Positions 40,762 to 51,977 of a stretch of DNA of 64,000 nt are shown piece by piece. The notes under the pieces are model-generated. The model saw nothing but the letters and a program-made list of their open reading frames with translations. It did not search any database and had not been told where the DNA came from. The position numbers and the translations under genes are program-made. The first letter of the stretch is position 1. Each line of letters opens with the position of its first letter. Source of the stretch: Myxococcales bacterium (GTDB lineage Bacteria; Myxococcota_A; Polyangia; Fen-1088); assembly GCA_025350815.1 (NCBI GenBank), contig JANXXE010000014.1:1-64000 (forward strand), in the 5' to 3' direction.

Positions 40762-41619
40762 TCAGGCGTTTTCGGGCCGGCCGCGATTGAGATCGCGGTG
40801 GCGAACAGTCACGTTGGAAACACGGGCCAGACGACGGCCAAGTTCGTGGGCTACCACGACGGACCGGTGGCGACCACCCGTGCACCCGATGGCCACGGTG
40901 GCGTACGACTTGCCCTCGCGCTCGAAGGCCGCGATGCAAAGGGCCAGCAGCTCTTCTGCCCTGTCGAGAAAAAGTAGTGTCTCGGGATTCTCCATCACGT
41001 ACCGCATGACGGGCTCGTCCTGCCCCGACAGAGGCGCCAGGCTTTCGATGAAGAATGGGTTGCGCAAGAAACGCACGTCCAACACCATGTCCGCCTCGAC
41101 GGGCAGGCCGTACTTGAAGCCGAACGACAGCATCGACACGGCAAGGCTGGAATCCGGCCGTCCATAACGTTCCAGCACCGCCGCCCGCAGGCCGTGCACC
41201 GTAAGGTCCGCGGTGTCCATCAACGCCGTGGCCTCTTGCCGCAGCGTCGACAACCGGGCACGTTCCGCCAGCAGGCCCGCCCGAATGTCGGTCCCCGACA
41301 GGGGGTGTCTACGGCGCGTCTCCGAGAACCGCCGCAGCAGAATGTCGTCGGGTGCATCCAGATAAAGAACGTCGATCGAATGCCCCGCCGCGCGCAAATC
41401 GGCCAGCACCGGCCGGGTGTCGTCCAGAAAATCGCCGCTGCGCGCGTCCACGACCAGCGCGGCCCGGGCGATCTCCTCGCGCACCGCCAGAAGCTCGATA
41501 AACTTCGGCAGCAACGGCATGGGCAGGTTGTCGGCACAGTAAAAGCCCAGATCCTCCAGCGCGTGCAGCGCCGTGGACTTGCCCGCCCCCGACACACCCG
41601 TGACGACTACCAGCTTCAC
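40762..41619 (-). CDS. rapZ: RNase adapter / nucleotide-binding protein RapZ (YvcJ family)
   Basis: MKLVVVTGVSGAGKSTALHALEDLGFYCADNLPMPLLPKF...TVAIGCTGGRHRSVVVAHELGRRL. Confidence 0.97.
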   Translation of the reverse strand: MKLVVVTGVSGAGKSTALHALEDLGFYCADNLPMPLLPKFIELLAVREEIARAALVVDARSGDFLDDTRPVLADLRAAGHSIDVLYLDAPDDILLRRFSETRRRHPLSGTDIRAGLLAERARLSTLRQEATALMDTADLTVHGLRAAVLERYGRPDSSLAVSMLSFGFKYGLPVEADMVLDVRFLRNPFFIESLAPLSGQDEPVMRYVMENPETLLFLDRAEELLALCIAAFEREGKSYATVAIGCTGGRHRSVVVAHELGRRLARVSNVTVRHRDLNRGRPENA

Positions 41620-41623
41620 GGGG

Positions 41624-42595
41624 CTACTCTACATCCTGGTCGAAACGATGCTGGCGCGCATCGGCGAGGGCTCGGTCCAGGCGTTCCTGGAATTCGCGCG
41701 CCGAATGGTGCCCCCGCACCTGCAACAGGCGGTTGCGCGCCGCCACCTCGATAAGCGAGCTGATGTTGCGCCCCGGACTGACGGGAAGCCGCAACATCGG
41801 CACCGGCACATCGAGAATGGGATAGACCATCTCGTCAAGGCCCAGGCGGTCGGGCGTACCGTTTTCGTCCCAGCGGACAAGTTCAACCACCAACTCCATC
41901 TTCTTTTCGTCCCGTACGGCGGCGACCCCGAACATGTCCTTGATATTGATGATGCCGAGGCCCCGCACCTCCATATGGTGCTTGATCAACTCGGACGCCC
42001 AGCCCACCAGCAGATCGCCCGAAAAACGGCGGACCTCGACCAGGTCGTCGGCCACCAGGCGATGGCCGCGCATGATGAGTTCAAGGGCGGCCTCGGACTT
42101 TCCGATGCCACTTTTTCCCATCAGCAACACCCCGACGCCCAGGACATCCAGCAGCACGCCGTGAATGCTGGCGGTGGGCGCCAGATGCAGCTCGATGAAC
42201 TTCTGGGTGGCTTCAATCGCGACCGGCGAGGCCATCGGGGTGCGCAGCACCGGGATGCCGGCGGCCGCACTGCTGTCCAGCAGATCCTGGGGGACGTCCA
42301 GGTCTTTGGTAACAAGAATGCACGCCGGATCCAGCGCGATCAGCGTCTCGATGCCGTGCCGCGCCTCGGCCGGGGGCAAACTGGCGAGGTACGAAAGTTC
42401 AGTCGCGCCGAGGACGTGGACCTGTTCGGGGTGCGACTGACGAACGTAGCCGGCCAGGGCGAGTCCGGGCTTTTGCACCCGGTGCAGGCTGATGACGCGA
42501 CCAAGGGACTCTTCCCCGACAAGCACCACCAAGCGCAAGCCGGCGTCTTCGCCCAGAAGCGATCGAACGGTGAGGCTGGACCCCCGCGCGCTCAT
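41624..42595 (-). CDS. hprK: HPr kinase/phosphorylase
   Basis: MSARGSSLTVRSLLGEDAGL...SIHGVLLDVLGVGVLLMGKSGIGKSEAALELIMRGHRLVADDLVEV...EVRGLGIINIKDMFGVAAV. Confidence 0.97.
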   Translation of the reverse strand: MSARGSSLTVRSLLGEDAGLRLVVLVGEESLGRVISLHRVQKPGLALAGYVRQSHPEQVHVLGATELSYLASLPPAEARHGIETLIALDPACILVTKDLDVPQDLLDSSAAAGIPVLRTPMASPVAIEATQKFIELHLAPTASIHGVLLDVLGVGVLLMGKSGIGKSEAALELIMRGHRLVADDLVEVRRFSGDLLVGWASELIKHHMEVRGLGIINIKDMFGVAAVRDEKKMELVVELVRWDENGTPDRLGLDEMVYPILDVPVPMLRLPVSPGRNISSLIEVAARNRLLQVRGHHSAREFQERLDRALADARQHRFDQDVE

Positions 42596-42605
42596 GGGTG
42601 CTCGA

Positions 42606-43067
42606 TCAATACTTCGCGTCCTCGTCGCTGATGACCTGGTACATGGCCCCGGCATCTGCCGCGTCCAGCAGGCGCTGTCGGAACAGGGCATCGCGAAACA
42701 ACCGCGACAGGCGGGCCAGCGCCTTCAGATGAATCCCGGTCGAACTGGCGGGCGCCACCAGCATGAACACGAGATGGGTCGGCTTGCCGTCGATCGAATC
42801 AAATTCCAGCCCCTGAACGGAACGGCCGAGAGCCCCGACAAGTTGGCCGACCGACTCTAGCTTGCCGTGAGGGATCGCAATGCCATCGCCGATGGCGGTC
42901 GAGGCCAGCAGCTCACGTTCTTCCAGCACCCGTCGTAGAACAGCCTCGTCCACACCGGCCGCATGCCGGGCCACGGCACCCGCCATCTCGGCCAACACGT
43001 CATTCTTGGAGCTTGAACCCAGATGAGCGATCACAAGCTCGGGGCGGAGGAAGTCGACGACCTTCAT
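42606..43067 (-). CDS. ptsN: PTS IIA-Ntr protein
   Basis: STAIGDGIAIPHGKLESVGQLVGALGRSVQGLEFDSIDGKPTHLVFMLVAPASSTGIHLKALARLSRLFRD. Confidence 0.95.
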   Translation of the reverse strand: MKVVDFLRPELVIAHLGSSSKNDVLAEMAGAVARHAAGVDEAVLRRVLEERELLASTAIGDGIAIPHGKLESVGQLVGALGRSVQGLEFDSIDGKPTHLVFMLVAPASSTGIHLKALARLSRLFRDALFRQRLLDAADAGAMYQVISDEDAKY

Positions 43068-43100
43068 GGGCTAATCTCGCTTGGGGGACTGGCGATCTCA

Positions 43101-43736
43101 TCATTCGTTGGGCATTCGCCCACCGGTTTCTATGAGACCGTAATTACCATCCTTGCGGCGGTATACGACTGAAACCCCGTGGCTGTCTACGTCCGTGAAA
43201 ACGAAAAAGTCGTTTTCCACCAGGTTCATTTGCATGACCGCATCTTCGACCCGCATCGCGCGAATCGTGAAGGTCTGCTCCTTTACAACTCTGATGGCCG
43301 GCGCCTCGGGCCGCGCGGGGGCCGTGCGGCGGGCGGCGTTTTCGGGATGCAGTTCAGGTGCAGGCGCGGTCGGTCCGGGATCCAGGGCTTCCGAATCCAG
43401 CACGCTCTGCCGGATCGAATAGCTCGGACCGCCGTGCGGCTTGTGGTCGCGGATCTTGTCTTTCCACTTGCGCACCTGCCGCTCGATGCGGGACGCGGCA
43501 AGATCAATGGACGAGTACATGTCCTCGGTGGTCTCGCGCGCCTGAAGGACAATGCCGTTCGGTAACTGGATCGAGAATTCCGCCATGTGCTGGTGGTTGC
43601 GCTCGACGGCGAAAACCGCGTGCGCGGACAGCGGCTCGCCCTGGAAATACTTACGGATTCTGTTCAGACGCTCTTCCGCGCATTCGCGCACCGCTTGCGA
43701 TGCATCCATGTGCCGGAAGGTGGTGGATAACTGCAT
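43101..43736 (-). CDS. hpf: Ribosome hibernation-promoting factor, long form
   Basis: MQLSTTFRHMDASQAVRECAEERLNRIRKYF...EDMYSSIDLAASRIERQVRKWKDKIRDHK; C-terminal IRAMRVEDAVMQMNLVENDFFVFTDVDSHGVSVVYRRKDGNYGLIE. Confidence 0.96.
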   Translation of the reverse strand: MQLSTTFRHMDASQAVRECAEERLNRIRKYFQGEPLSAHAVFAVERNHQHMAEFSIQLPNGIVLQARETTEDMYSSIDLAASRIERQVRKWKDKIRDHKPHGGPSYSIRQSVLDSEALDPGPTAPAPELHPENAARRTAPARPEAPAIRVVKEQTFTIRAMRVEDAVMQMNLVENDFFVFTDVDSHGVSVVYRRKDGNYGLIETGGRMPNE

Positions 43737-43796
43737 TCCGGAATGTCCTCCGTGGTGGTTGGGAAGAAAAAAGACCCGCCCGTGACGACCGCTGCG

Positions 43797-45314
43797 TCAG
43801 AAGACTTCGCGGCGCTTGCTGCTAGACAGGATCTTAAGCTGTTCCCTGTACTTGGCAACAGTGCGCCGGGCGATTTCGATGTTCTGATCGGCCAACAGCT
43901 CGACGATCTTTTGATCCGAATGCGGATGTTTGACGTCCTCGGCCGAGATGATCTGCTTGATCTTCAGCTTGACCGCCTCGGACGCCAGATCATCGGCGCC
44001 ATCCATGCGCCCGATCCCTGAATTGAAAAAATACTTCAGCTCGAAAATCCCCTGTGGCGTGTGCACGTACTTGCTGGTCGTCACGCGAGACACCGTCGAT
44101 TCGTGCATCCCGATGTCGTCGGCCACGTCGCGCAGGATCAGAGGACGCAGGTAGGCGGCGCCCTTTTCGAAGAATTCGCGCTGGAAGCGCAGGATCGACT
44201 CGGTGACCCGCACGATGGTGCGCTGCCGCTGCTGGATCGATCGGATCAGCCACTGCGCACTGCGAAGCCTCTCCTGGATGTACTCACGCGCCTTGGTGCC
44301 ACCGGACAGCGCCGTCCGGTAGAAATCCGAGATCTTCAGCCGGGGCAGACCATCGTCGTTGGGTACAACGAAATACTTGTCGCCTATCTTGTGGATAAAA
44401 ACGTCCGGCGAGATGTACGTGGGCTCTTCGTTGGTGTACTCGCGCCCCGGCTTGGGATTGAACCCCATGACCACCTTGGCGGCCTCGTAAATCTCCTCGA
44501 TCGGTTCCTGCAAGTCCTTGGCGATGGCGGCGTAGTTCTTCTTCTCGAGATTGGACAGATGCTTGGTGATGATGCCGATAACCACATCGTCGTCCGCGCC
44601 CACGTGCCGGGCCTGCATCAAAAGGCATTCCTTGAGGTCGCGGGCCGCGACGCCCGGCGGGTCAAACTCCTGCACCCGCTTGATGACGGCCTCCGCGAAC
44701 TCCAGGGAAACGCCGGACTCCTCGGCTATCTCCCCGAGCGGCTGGTCGAGGTAACCATCAGGCGTGATATTGCCGATAATCAGCATCGCGACTGCCTCTT
44801 CCCGGTCGGAAAAGTCGCTCAACTTGAGCTGCCATTCCAGGTGGTCGAAAAGCGAGGCACCACGCGTCAGCGTCGCTTCGAGCGACGGCAGGTCCTCGCT
44901 GCTCGGCTTGTAGGACGGCATCGGGGCCGCGTTGGCCTGACTCTCAAGATAGGTCTCCCAGTCGAATTCGGCGACCGCGTCACCTGATCGGGTGTCGGCC
45001 TTCACCTCGGCCGTCGTGTCGACCCGATCGGCCGCCGGCTGCATCACCGGGGTTTCGGTTTCACCGATGCGTTCCATCTCGGCGTCCGAAGAAACGGAGC
45101 CGTCGGCGGGCACCTCGGCGTTGGCGGACGTCTTGAGCTGCTCGGCCCCCGACTCGACCCCGTCCTCCAGGATGGGGTTTTCCAGCATCTCGTCGCGAAT
45201 CATATCGACCAGTTCGGTGCGCGACAGCTGCAGCAACTTGATTGCCTGCTGTAGCTGGGGCGTCATCACCAGCTGCTGGGAAAGCTTCAGATGCTGCTTT
45301 ATTTCCATCGACAT
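43797..45314 (-). CDS. rpoN: RNA polymerase sigma-54 factor
   Basis: MEIKQHLKLSQQLVMTPQLQQAIKLLQLSRTEL...ENPILE; RpoN box IARRTVAKYREQLKI. Confidence 0.98.
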   Translation of the reverse strand: MSMEIKQHLKLSQQLVMTPQLQQAIKLLQLSRTELVDMIRDEMLENPILEDGVESGAEQLKTSANAEVPADGSVSSDAEMERIGETETPVMQPAADRVDTTAEVKADTRSGDAVAEFDWETYLESQANAAPMPSYKPSSEDLPSLEATLTRGASLFDHLEWQLKLSDFSDREEAVAMLIIGNITPDGYLDQPLGEIAEESGVSLEFAEAVIKRVQEFDPPGVAARDLKECLLMQARHVGADDDVVIGIITKHLSNLEKKNYAAIAKDLQEPIEEIYEAAKVVMGFNPKPGREYTNEEPTYISPDVFIHKIGDKYFVVPNDDGLPRLKISDFYRTALSGGTKAREYIQERLRSAQWLIRSIQQRQRTIVRVTESILRFQREFFEKGAAYLRPLILRDVADDIGMHESTVSRVTTSKYVHTPQGIFELKYFFNSGIGRMDGADDLASEAVKLKIKQIISAEDVKHPHSDQKIVELLADQNIEIARRTVAKYREQLKILSSSKRREVF

Positions 45315-45453
45315 CGTGTCACCCCTGCATCCGGCCGGCGGGCCGCGACCAGCGCACCTGATCCACTATCCTGGCCCCATTCCGCCCTCACTTTTTTACA
45401 CCCCGCAGCGGCGGCCGTAAAGGCGAAACCGGGTCCTGGTACATCTATTGCTT

Positions 45454-45497
45454 AGTGTGCGGATAGCGTGCGGACAGTGTGCGGACAGCGTGCGGAC
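45454..45497. repeat. 11-bp tandem repeat, four copies, upstream of rpoN
   Basis: AGTGTGCGGAT AGCGTGCGGAC AGTGTGCGGAC AGCGTGCGGAC (45454-45464, 45465-45475, 45476-45486, 45487-45497), followed by degenerate AGTCGCAG. Confidence 0.9.
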
Positions 45498-45550
45498 AGT
45501 CGCAGAGTGACCCCTGGCTGCTATTGGCCGTGCTCGGGCCTGCGCGGCCA

Positions 45551-47293
<1,743 letters not shown>

Positions 47294-47346
47294 TCACACA
47301 AAAGCACGCGCCTCAACTCGGACCGGCATTCTTCGCGGCTGAGCGA

Positions 47347-47372
47347 CTGAAGTCAATCACCAACGACTTCAG
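47347..47372. repeat. 8-bp perfect inverted repeat upstream of pyrG
   Basis: CTGAAGTC-AATCACCAAC-GACTTCAG. Confidence 0.6.
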
Positions 47373-47528
47373 CACCAGAGATCTTTCGGGCGGAATAAGA
47401 TTCGCGAGCGCCGTCGACAATTCCGCGAAGGTTGCCTTGACACCACGAGACCGAAAGGACTAAGAAATTAGGATTCGTCCCACAATCCCCTTTATCGGCA
47501 AAGGCCGGGGCAAAGGGGAGAGGAGAGC

Positions 47529-48953
47529 ATGATGAAATCCGCACTCTGGGGTCTGGCTGTGTCGTCCATCTTCGTTCTGTCGGCGACGCATCCGACCACG
47601 GCCTGGGCCCAAAAGGGCCGGCGCGTCGTGATCGAACCGTTCGCGGGACCCAGTGCGGATCGCTTCCAGAAGATGGTAGCGGGCGCCCTTGCGAAGCAAT
47701 CCGGATTCGAGATGGTTCCCGACAAAAGGGTCTCCTCCGTCGAGGCGGACCTTGGCCTTATCCAGATTGCAGATGCGTACCCGGCTGTCGCCAAGGAACT
47801 GAAGGCAACGGCTTTCGTGGGCGGCCGGATCGACGTCGCAAAAAATAAGAAGGCGAAAGGGCGACTGGTCGTGCGGGACGCAGAAGGCGCCGTCGCCGGT
47901 GACGAGAGTTGGTCCGCCGCGACCCTGGCCAAATTGATGTCCGCGCTGGAGCACGACGTGCCCGGAAAGTTGGCCGAGTTGCTGGACCGGGTCAAAGGTG
48001 GCTCGGGTGGCGGCGGCAAGACCGCTGCCGCCAAGGCGGACTCCGCGCCTGCGGCAGAAAGGGCTCCCGTGGCGGCCAAGGACGACGATGAGTTCGCGCC
48101 GAAGAAGAAGAACAAGAAGGCCGACGACGAAGCGCCTGCGGCGGCCGACGCCCCGGCGAGCGCCGAAACGGCGGAAGCCACCGTCCACGGCTCCCCGTCC
48201 GAAGGAGCGGGCGAGGGAGGCTTCGCGGGCCACGGCATCGACCTGGCCGTCGGCAGCCACGTGTACTCGCGAAATTTTACGTACAGCGATCCAGGGCTTG
48301 GGACGCAGCAGAACTACAAGCTGCCGATGGTGCCGGCGCCGAACCTTGCCGTTGAGTTCTACGCGACCCCTGCCGTGGCCCTGATCGGCTCGTTTGAATA
48401 TTCGGTCGCCCTGTTCTCGAAGGACAAGGTGGGCTCGATCTACAAGACAAAGTCCATGGCCTATTCGGTAGGCTTGAAGGGACAGCACGAGCTGTCGGGT
48501 ATCCTGCTGAACGGCTCGCTGGCCTACGGTAGCCACAACTTCGAAGTGGTGCCCGACATAGCGGACACCGACCTCACCCGCCCGCAGGTGGCGGGCGTGA
48601 CTTATGGCCATGTCCGGGCAGGTGCCGGCGCCCGCATACCGACGTCCAACAGCTTCGCGCTCATCGCTGGTCTCGGGTATCTGCACGTTCTATCGGCAGG
48701 CGAGATCATGTCGGACGCGTTCTTTCCCTACGCCAAGGCGAAGGGCGGCGACGGGTTTGTCGGTGTTGCCATCGCGCTGCCCTGGATGAAGGGGCTCGAG
48801 GGGCGCGCGACCCTTGATGTGCGACGCTACGTCTTCGACATGCACTCGACCAAGGACGACCTCAAGCCAAAGGGCAATGGGCGCGTCGCCGGTGGTGCCA
48901 CGGATCAATACATCGGTCTGAATCTGGCGTTTGCCTACCGATCGTTCCCGTAG
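47529..48953 (+). CDS. Secreted protein, predicted outer-membrane beta-barrel with charged linker, function unknown
   Basis: Signal peptide MMKSALWGLAVSSIFVLSATHPTTAWA; N-terminal globular domain, KKKNKKADDEAPAAADAPASAETAE linker, C-terminal beta-rich segment ending YIGLNLAFAYRSF. Confidence 0.6.
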   Translation: MMKSALWGLAVSSIFVLSATHPTTAWAQKGRRVVIEPFAGPSADRFQKMVAGALAKQSGFEMVPDKRVSSVEADLGLIQIADAYPAVAKELKATAFVGGRIDVAKNKKAKGRLVVRDAEGAVAGDESWSAATLAKLMSALEHDVPGKLAELLDRVKGGSGGGGKTAAAKADSAPAAERAPVAAKDDDEFAPKKKNKKADDEAPAAADAPASAETAEATVHGSPSEGAGEGGFAGHGIDLAVGSHVYSRNFTYSDPGLGTQQNYKLPMVPAPNLAVEFYATPAVALIGSFEYSVALFSKDKVGSIYKTKSMAYSVGLKGQHELSGILLNGSLAYGSHNFEVVPDIADTDLTRPQVAGVTYGHVRAGAGARIPTSNSFALIAGLGYLHVLSAGEIMSDAFFPYAKAKGGDGFVGVAIALPWMKGLEGRATLDVRRYVFDMHSTKDDLKPKGNGRVAGGATDQYIGLNLAFAYRSFP

Positions 48954-50059
48954 CCAAACGCCGCGAACAGAAGGAACGTCTGGCGCCGGAAGTCGACCGG
49001 GCCGGCGCGGAATTCATTGGTGTAAAGGGTGTAGCGAACGCCGACGTCCAGCGATTGGCCCAGGGTCCGGACCATTTCGACCCGGAAGACGCTGCGACTT
49101 TCGTCTTCGATGCTGGCCAGTGGCACGCCAGTGATCGTGTTGCGGGCCAGCGGCACGCTGTCCCCGTAGCGTGTCAGCACCAGCTCTGCTCGACCGGTCA
49201 TGGACAGGTGCCACGGCAACAGCGCCACGGCCCGCAGGTGGACCAGCCCGCGGGTAAGGCTTTCGCCGTAGCTATTTGATCGGTTGATGTGCCCCGCGAG
49301 GCCCGCAGCGACCAGCAGATCACCCGTGCGCACAAGCTCGAAGTGGGCGGTCGCAAACCGGTCGATTCGGGGCTCGGTCGTGGACGTCGATGGGGCCGGA
49401 CACTGGGCGGCAGTCGGGCAGCGCCCCGCCGCGTAGCCCCGCCATTCGATGGTGGCGCCAGCGTTCCATTCCCAGTCCGCATCGTCCGACTGTGCCCGGG
49501 AGACCAGCGCCCGCCGGAACAGCAGGAACGCGCTTGGCGCTGCGAAACTGAAATCGGCGGCCGGCTTGTACGTGAACCAGCGATGCCCGCCGCCCGCACT
49601 CAGGGTGCCGCCGAGGATTCCCTGTTCGATCCGCAGCATCGGTGTGACCGAACGAAAATCGCGGGCATCCGAAGTCGGACGCTGGAAGACATCGTAGTAG
49701 CCGCCCAGTAGGGCCACGGTCGTGGTTCTGCCGACGGCCACCGCCCAGGTGCCGCTGGCCTGCGCAACAATGACATCTTCGTTGCGGGCCCCGTCGCGGA
49801 CAAAGCGCTTGCCGGCGGCACCGAAAGTCAGCGCGAGAGTCTGACGTTCCGCGATGGGCACCCATAGATCGGCCGACAGCACCACCCGGCCCAGCGGCGA
49901 GCCCACCATCGGCCCGGCAGGGGCCACGCCCTGGATGATCTCGACGCGGCCGGCGTTGGTGTCGTGTTCGGCGCCGGCTTCGCCGCGCAGGTCGTAACGG
50001 GGCGGATCCGCGCGTGCACCGGGGCCCCGCGTAAGCGCGAGAAGACAGCATGCCGCGAC
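48935..50059 (-). CDS. Predicted outer-membrane beta-barrel protein, function unknown
   Basis: Signal peptide LRAVAACCLLALTRGPGARA; alternating amphipathic beta strands; C-terminal RRQTFLLFAAFGYGNDR. Overlaps the convergent gene tail by 19 bp. Confidence 0.6.
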   Translation of the reverse strand, partial: VAACCLLALTRGPGARADPPRYDLRGEAGAEHDTNAGRVEIIQGVAPAGPMVGSPLGRVVLSADLWVPIAERQTLALTFGAAGKRFVRDGARNEDVIVAQASGTWAVAVGRTTTVALLGGYYDVFQRPTSDARDFRSVTPMLRIEQGILGGTLSAGGGHRWFTYKPAADFSFAAPSAFLLFRRALVSRAQSDDADWEWNAGATIEWRGYAAGRCPTAAQCPAPSTSTTEPRIDRFATAHFELVRTGDLLVAAGLAGHINRSNSYGESLTRGLVHLRAVALLPWHLSMTGRAELVLTRYGDSVPLARNTITGVPLASIEDESRSVFRVEMVRTLGQSLDVGVRYTLYTNEFRAGPVDFRRQTFLLFAAFGYGNDR

Positions 50060-50122
50060 CGCCCGGAGCCGCATCCGTCGGCATAGTACAACGGGGTCGG
50101 AGAACACCTCAGGGTTTCGGCC

Positions 50123-51151
50123 TTAGTGTTTGGCCTGGTCACGCAGGCGCTGGGCCTGGGCCGCGAGGGCCTGGGCACGCTGACCCAGGGCAGCCGCGGT
50201 CTTCTCGAGAGCCTCTGCGCTCGATAGCGACTTGCCCGTCCCTTCGAGGCGGCGAATCTCGGCCAGGGTCTCCTGATCCAGCAGCGTCCGAAACTGCAGG
50301 CTGACACCGGCCGCCGCGGCAGATCCGTTGCCTGATGCCGTCGGCGCCGATACCAACGTTGGGGCAGCCGGCATGGGTGTTGCGGGGGCCGGCGTGTTCG
50401 CGCTGGGGCCTGCCGCCTGGGGTGGTGATGCAGTCGCCTGTCCAGCGGGCTGCGGCGCCGGCGGGGCGGCCCCAGCCCCAGCGGCGGTCGTCGGGCTGGA
50501 CGGCGCCACCGTGTCCCGCGCTGCCTCGCCGGGAAGCGCGGCCCCGCCCGTCCCCTTACTGGCGCTGTCATCAAGCGACGTCTTCGCCTTGCCAGGCACC
50601 GCGAAGACCATGCTGCGCTTCGACGCATCCAGGCCGGCGAACGGATCGCGTTCCATCTGACCTGCGCGGCGACGCAAGATCTGGCGCGTGCGAATCTGGC
50701 CGGCCGCCCGCAGCAGTGACTCTGCCTCGGACGAAAGCTGCCGCGCCTGATCGACCAGAAGATCCGCCTTGGCTTCAAGCTGGATGGGACCGTCCGCCGG
50801 CTCTGCCGCCGGCGCAGGTTCGAGGATCTCGGCCCGGGGACCTACCTGAATCTTTCGGGACCCCTGCGCAGGTCCACGGACCCGGCGCAACTCGGCCTCC
50901 ACATCGGTCAGCTTGCGCGCCAAAGCCTCGGCATCGGCCATCTGCGAGCGCAGTCGGTAGGCGGTACCAACGCCCCGTTCAGAGCGCTTGAGCGTCGCAA
51001 TTTCCGCGTTGGCGCGGTCGAGGTCGACCTTCAGCTGCGCCGCCTGGGCTTCAAGGCGCCCTGCGCCATCAGCCACCGCGTCGGTCGCGCCGAGCGCGAC
51101 AAAGACGGCGATCGCGATGAGCGTTGCGCGAAGACGGGACGAAAGACACAT
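50123..51151 (-). CDS. Secreted coiled-coil protein with Pro/Ala-rich linker, function unknown
   Basis: MCLSSRLRATLIAIAVFVALGATDAVADGAGRLEAQAAQLKVDLDRANAEIATLKRSE; long PAPATPMPAAPT linker; C-terminal helix LEKTAAALGQRAQALAAQAQRLRDQAK. Confidence 0.6.
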   Translation of the reverse strand: MCLSSRLRATLIAIAVFVALGATDAVADGAGRLEAQAAQLKVDLDRANAEIATLKRSERGVGTAYRLRSQMADAEALARKLTDVEAELRRVRGPAQGSRKIQVGPRAEILEPAPAAEPADGPIQLEAKADLLVDQARQLSSEAESLLRAAGQIRTRQILRRRAGQMERDPFAGLDASKRSMVFAVPGKAKTSLDDSASKGTGGAALPGEAARDTVAPSSPTTAAGAGAAPPAPQPAGQATASPPQAAGPSANTPAPATPMPAAPTLVSAPTASGNGSAAAAGVSLQFRTLLDQETLAEIRRLEGTGKSLSSAEALEKTAAALGQRAQALAAQAQRLRDQAKH

Positions 51152-51288
51152 GGCCGCCAAGACCCTGAAGCAATGCGCGCGCCACGCGATGATCCTTCCG
51201 GAAAGGCACCGAGGCGAGCGCATGTCGATGGACTTGGCGAACGCTGGACCTCCCCGAGCCTCAGATTTCTGATGCATGTCATTCTTTT

Positions 51289-51960
51289 GTGGTGACGCGG
51301 AAAGTACGGCATCTTGGAGCCCTCATGACAGGCCTCATGCGGGTTGGCAACGGAGCGCTCGGTCGTTTCACCTTTTGTTTCCTCGCCGGCAACCTGGCAT
51401 GGGCGTGTGCCAGCGCGCCTCCCAAGCCGGCCGCCAGCGCCCCGGCACCGGAAGACGCCGCCGCGTATTACCCGCTGTCGACGGGCTGGAAGTGGGCTTA
51501 CGATCTCGAAAAAGACGGCGACAAGATCCTGGCCATTTACACCGTCCTGGAAAACGGGGCCGACGGAGCCGTGATTCTGGCCGGCGAGGAACACATAAAC
51601 TACGCCCTGACGCCCGAAGGGGTCGCGCGGCGAGAAAATGGCCGCCCGACGGACTTCGTCTTGAAGAACCCGGTCAGGATGGGCGCCGAATGGGTGGTGT
51701 CGGACGGCAAGGCCAAGATCATTGCTGCGGGAGCCGCCGTCACGGTCGCGGCGGGTACTTTCCAGAACTGCGTCACCGTGGAGGAGACGCGGGTGAACCC
51801 ACCCCGGATCGTCCGAACCACGTTCGCGGCGGGGATCGGGCCGGTGACGCTGGAATACCAGCTGCAAGATCCCGCGACGGGTCAGTTCCAGATTGCGATG
51901 CGGGCGAGCCTGCGCGGCGTCACGAAGCCCGGCGAAGATCCGTTGGGCGCGAAGAAATAG
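51289..51960 (+). CDS. Lipoprotein of unknown function
   Basis: LTRF-like signal region RFTFCFLAGNLAWACASAPPKPAASAP; ORF well formed through YYPLSTGWKWAYDLEKDGDKILAIYTVLENG. Confidence 0.6.
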   Translation: MVTRKVRHLGALMTGLMRVGNGALGRFTFCFLAGNLAWACASAPPKPAASAPAPEDAAAYYPLSTGWKWAYDLEKDGDKILAIYTVLENGADGAVILAGEEHINYALTPEGVARRENGRPTDFVLKNPVRMGAEWVVSDGKAKIIAAGAAVTVAAGTFQNCVTVEETRVNPPRIVRTTFAAGIGPVTLEYQLQDPATGQFQIAMRASLRGVTKPGEDPLGAKK

Positions 51961-51977
51961 TCGCCGGCCGGCGCTGG

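Noticed and set aside
45454-45497. Repeat array considered as a CRISPR remnant
   Set aside because: 11-bp directly abutting units with no spacers and no cas genes in the window.
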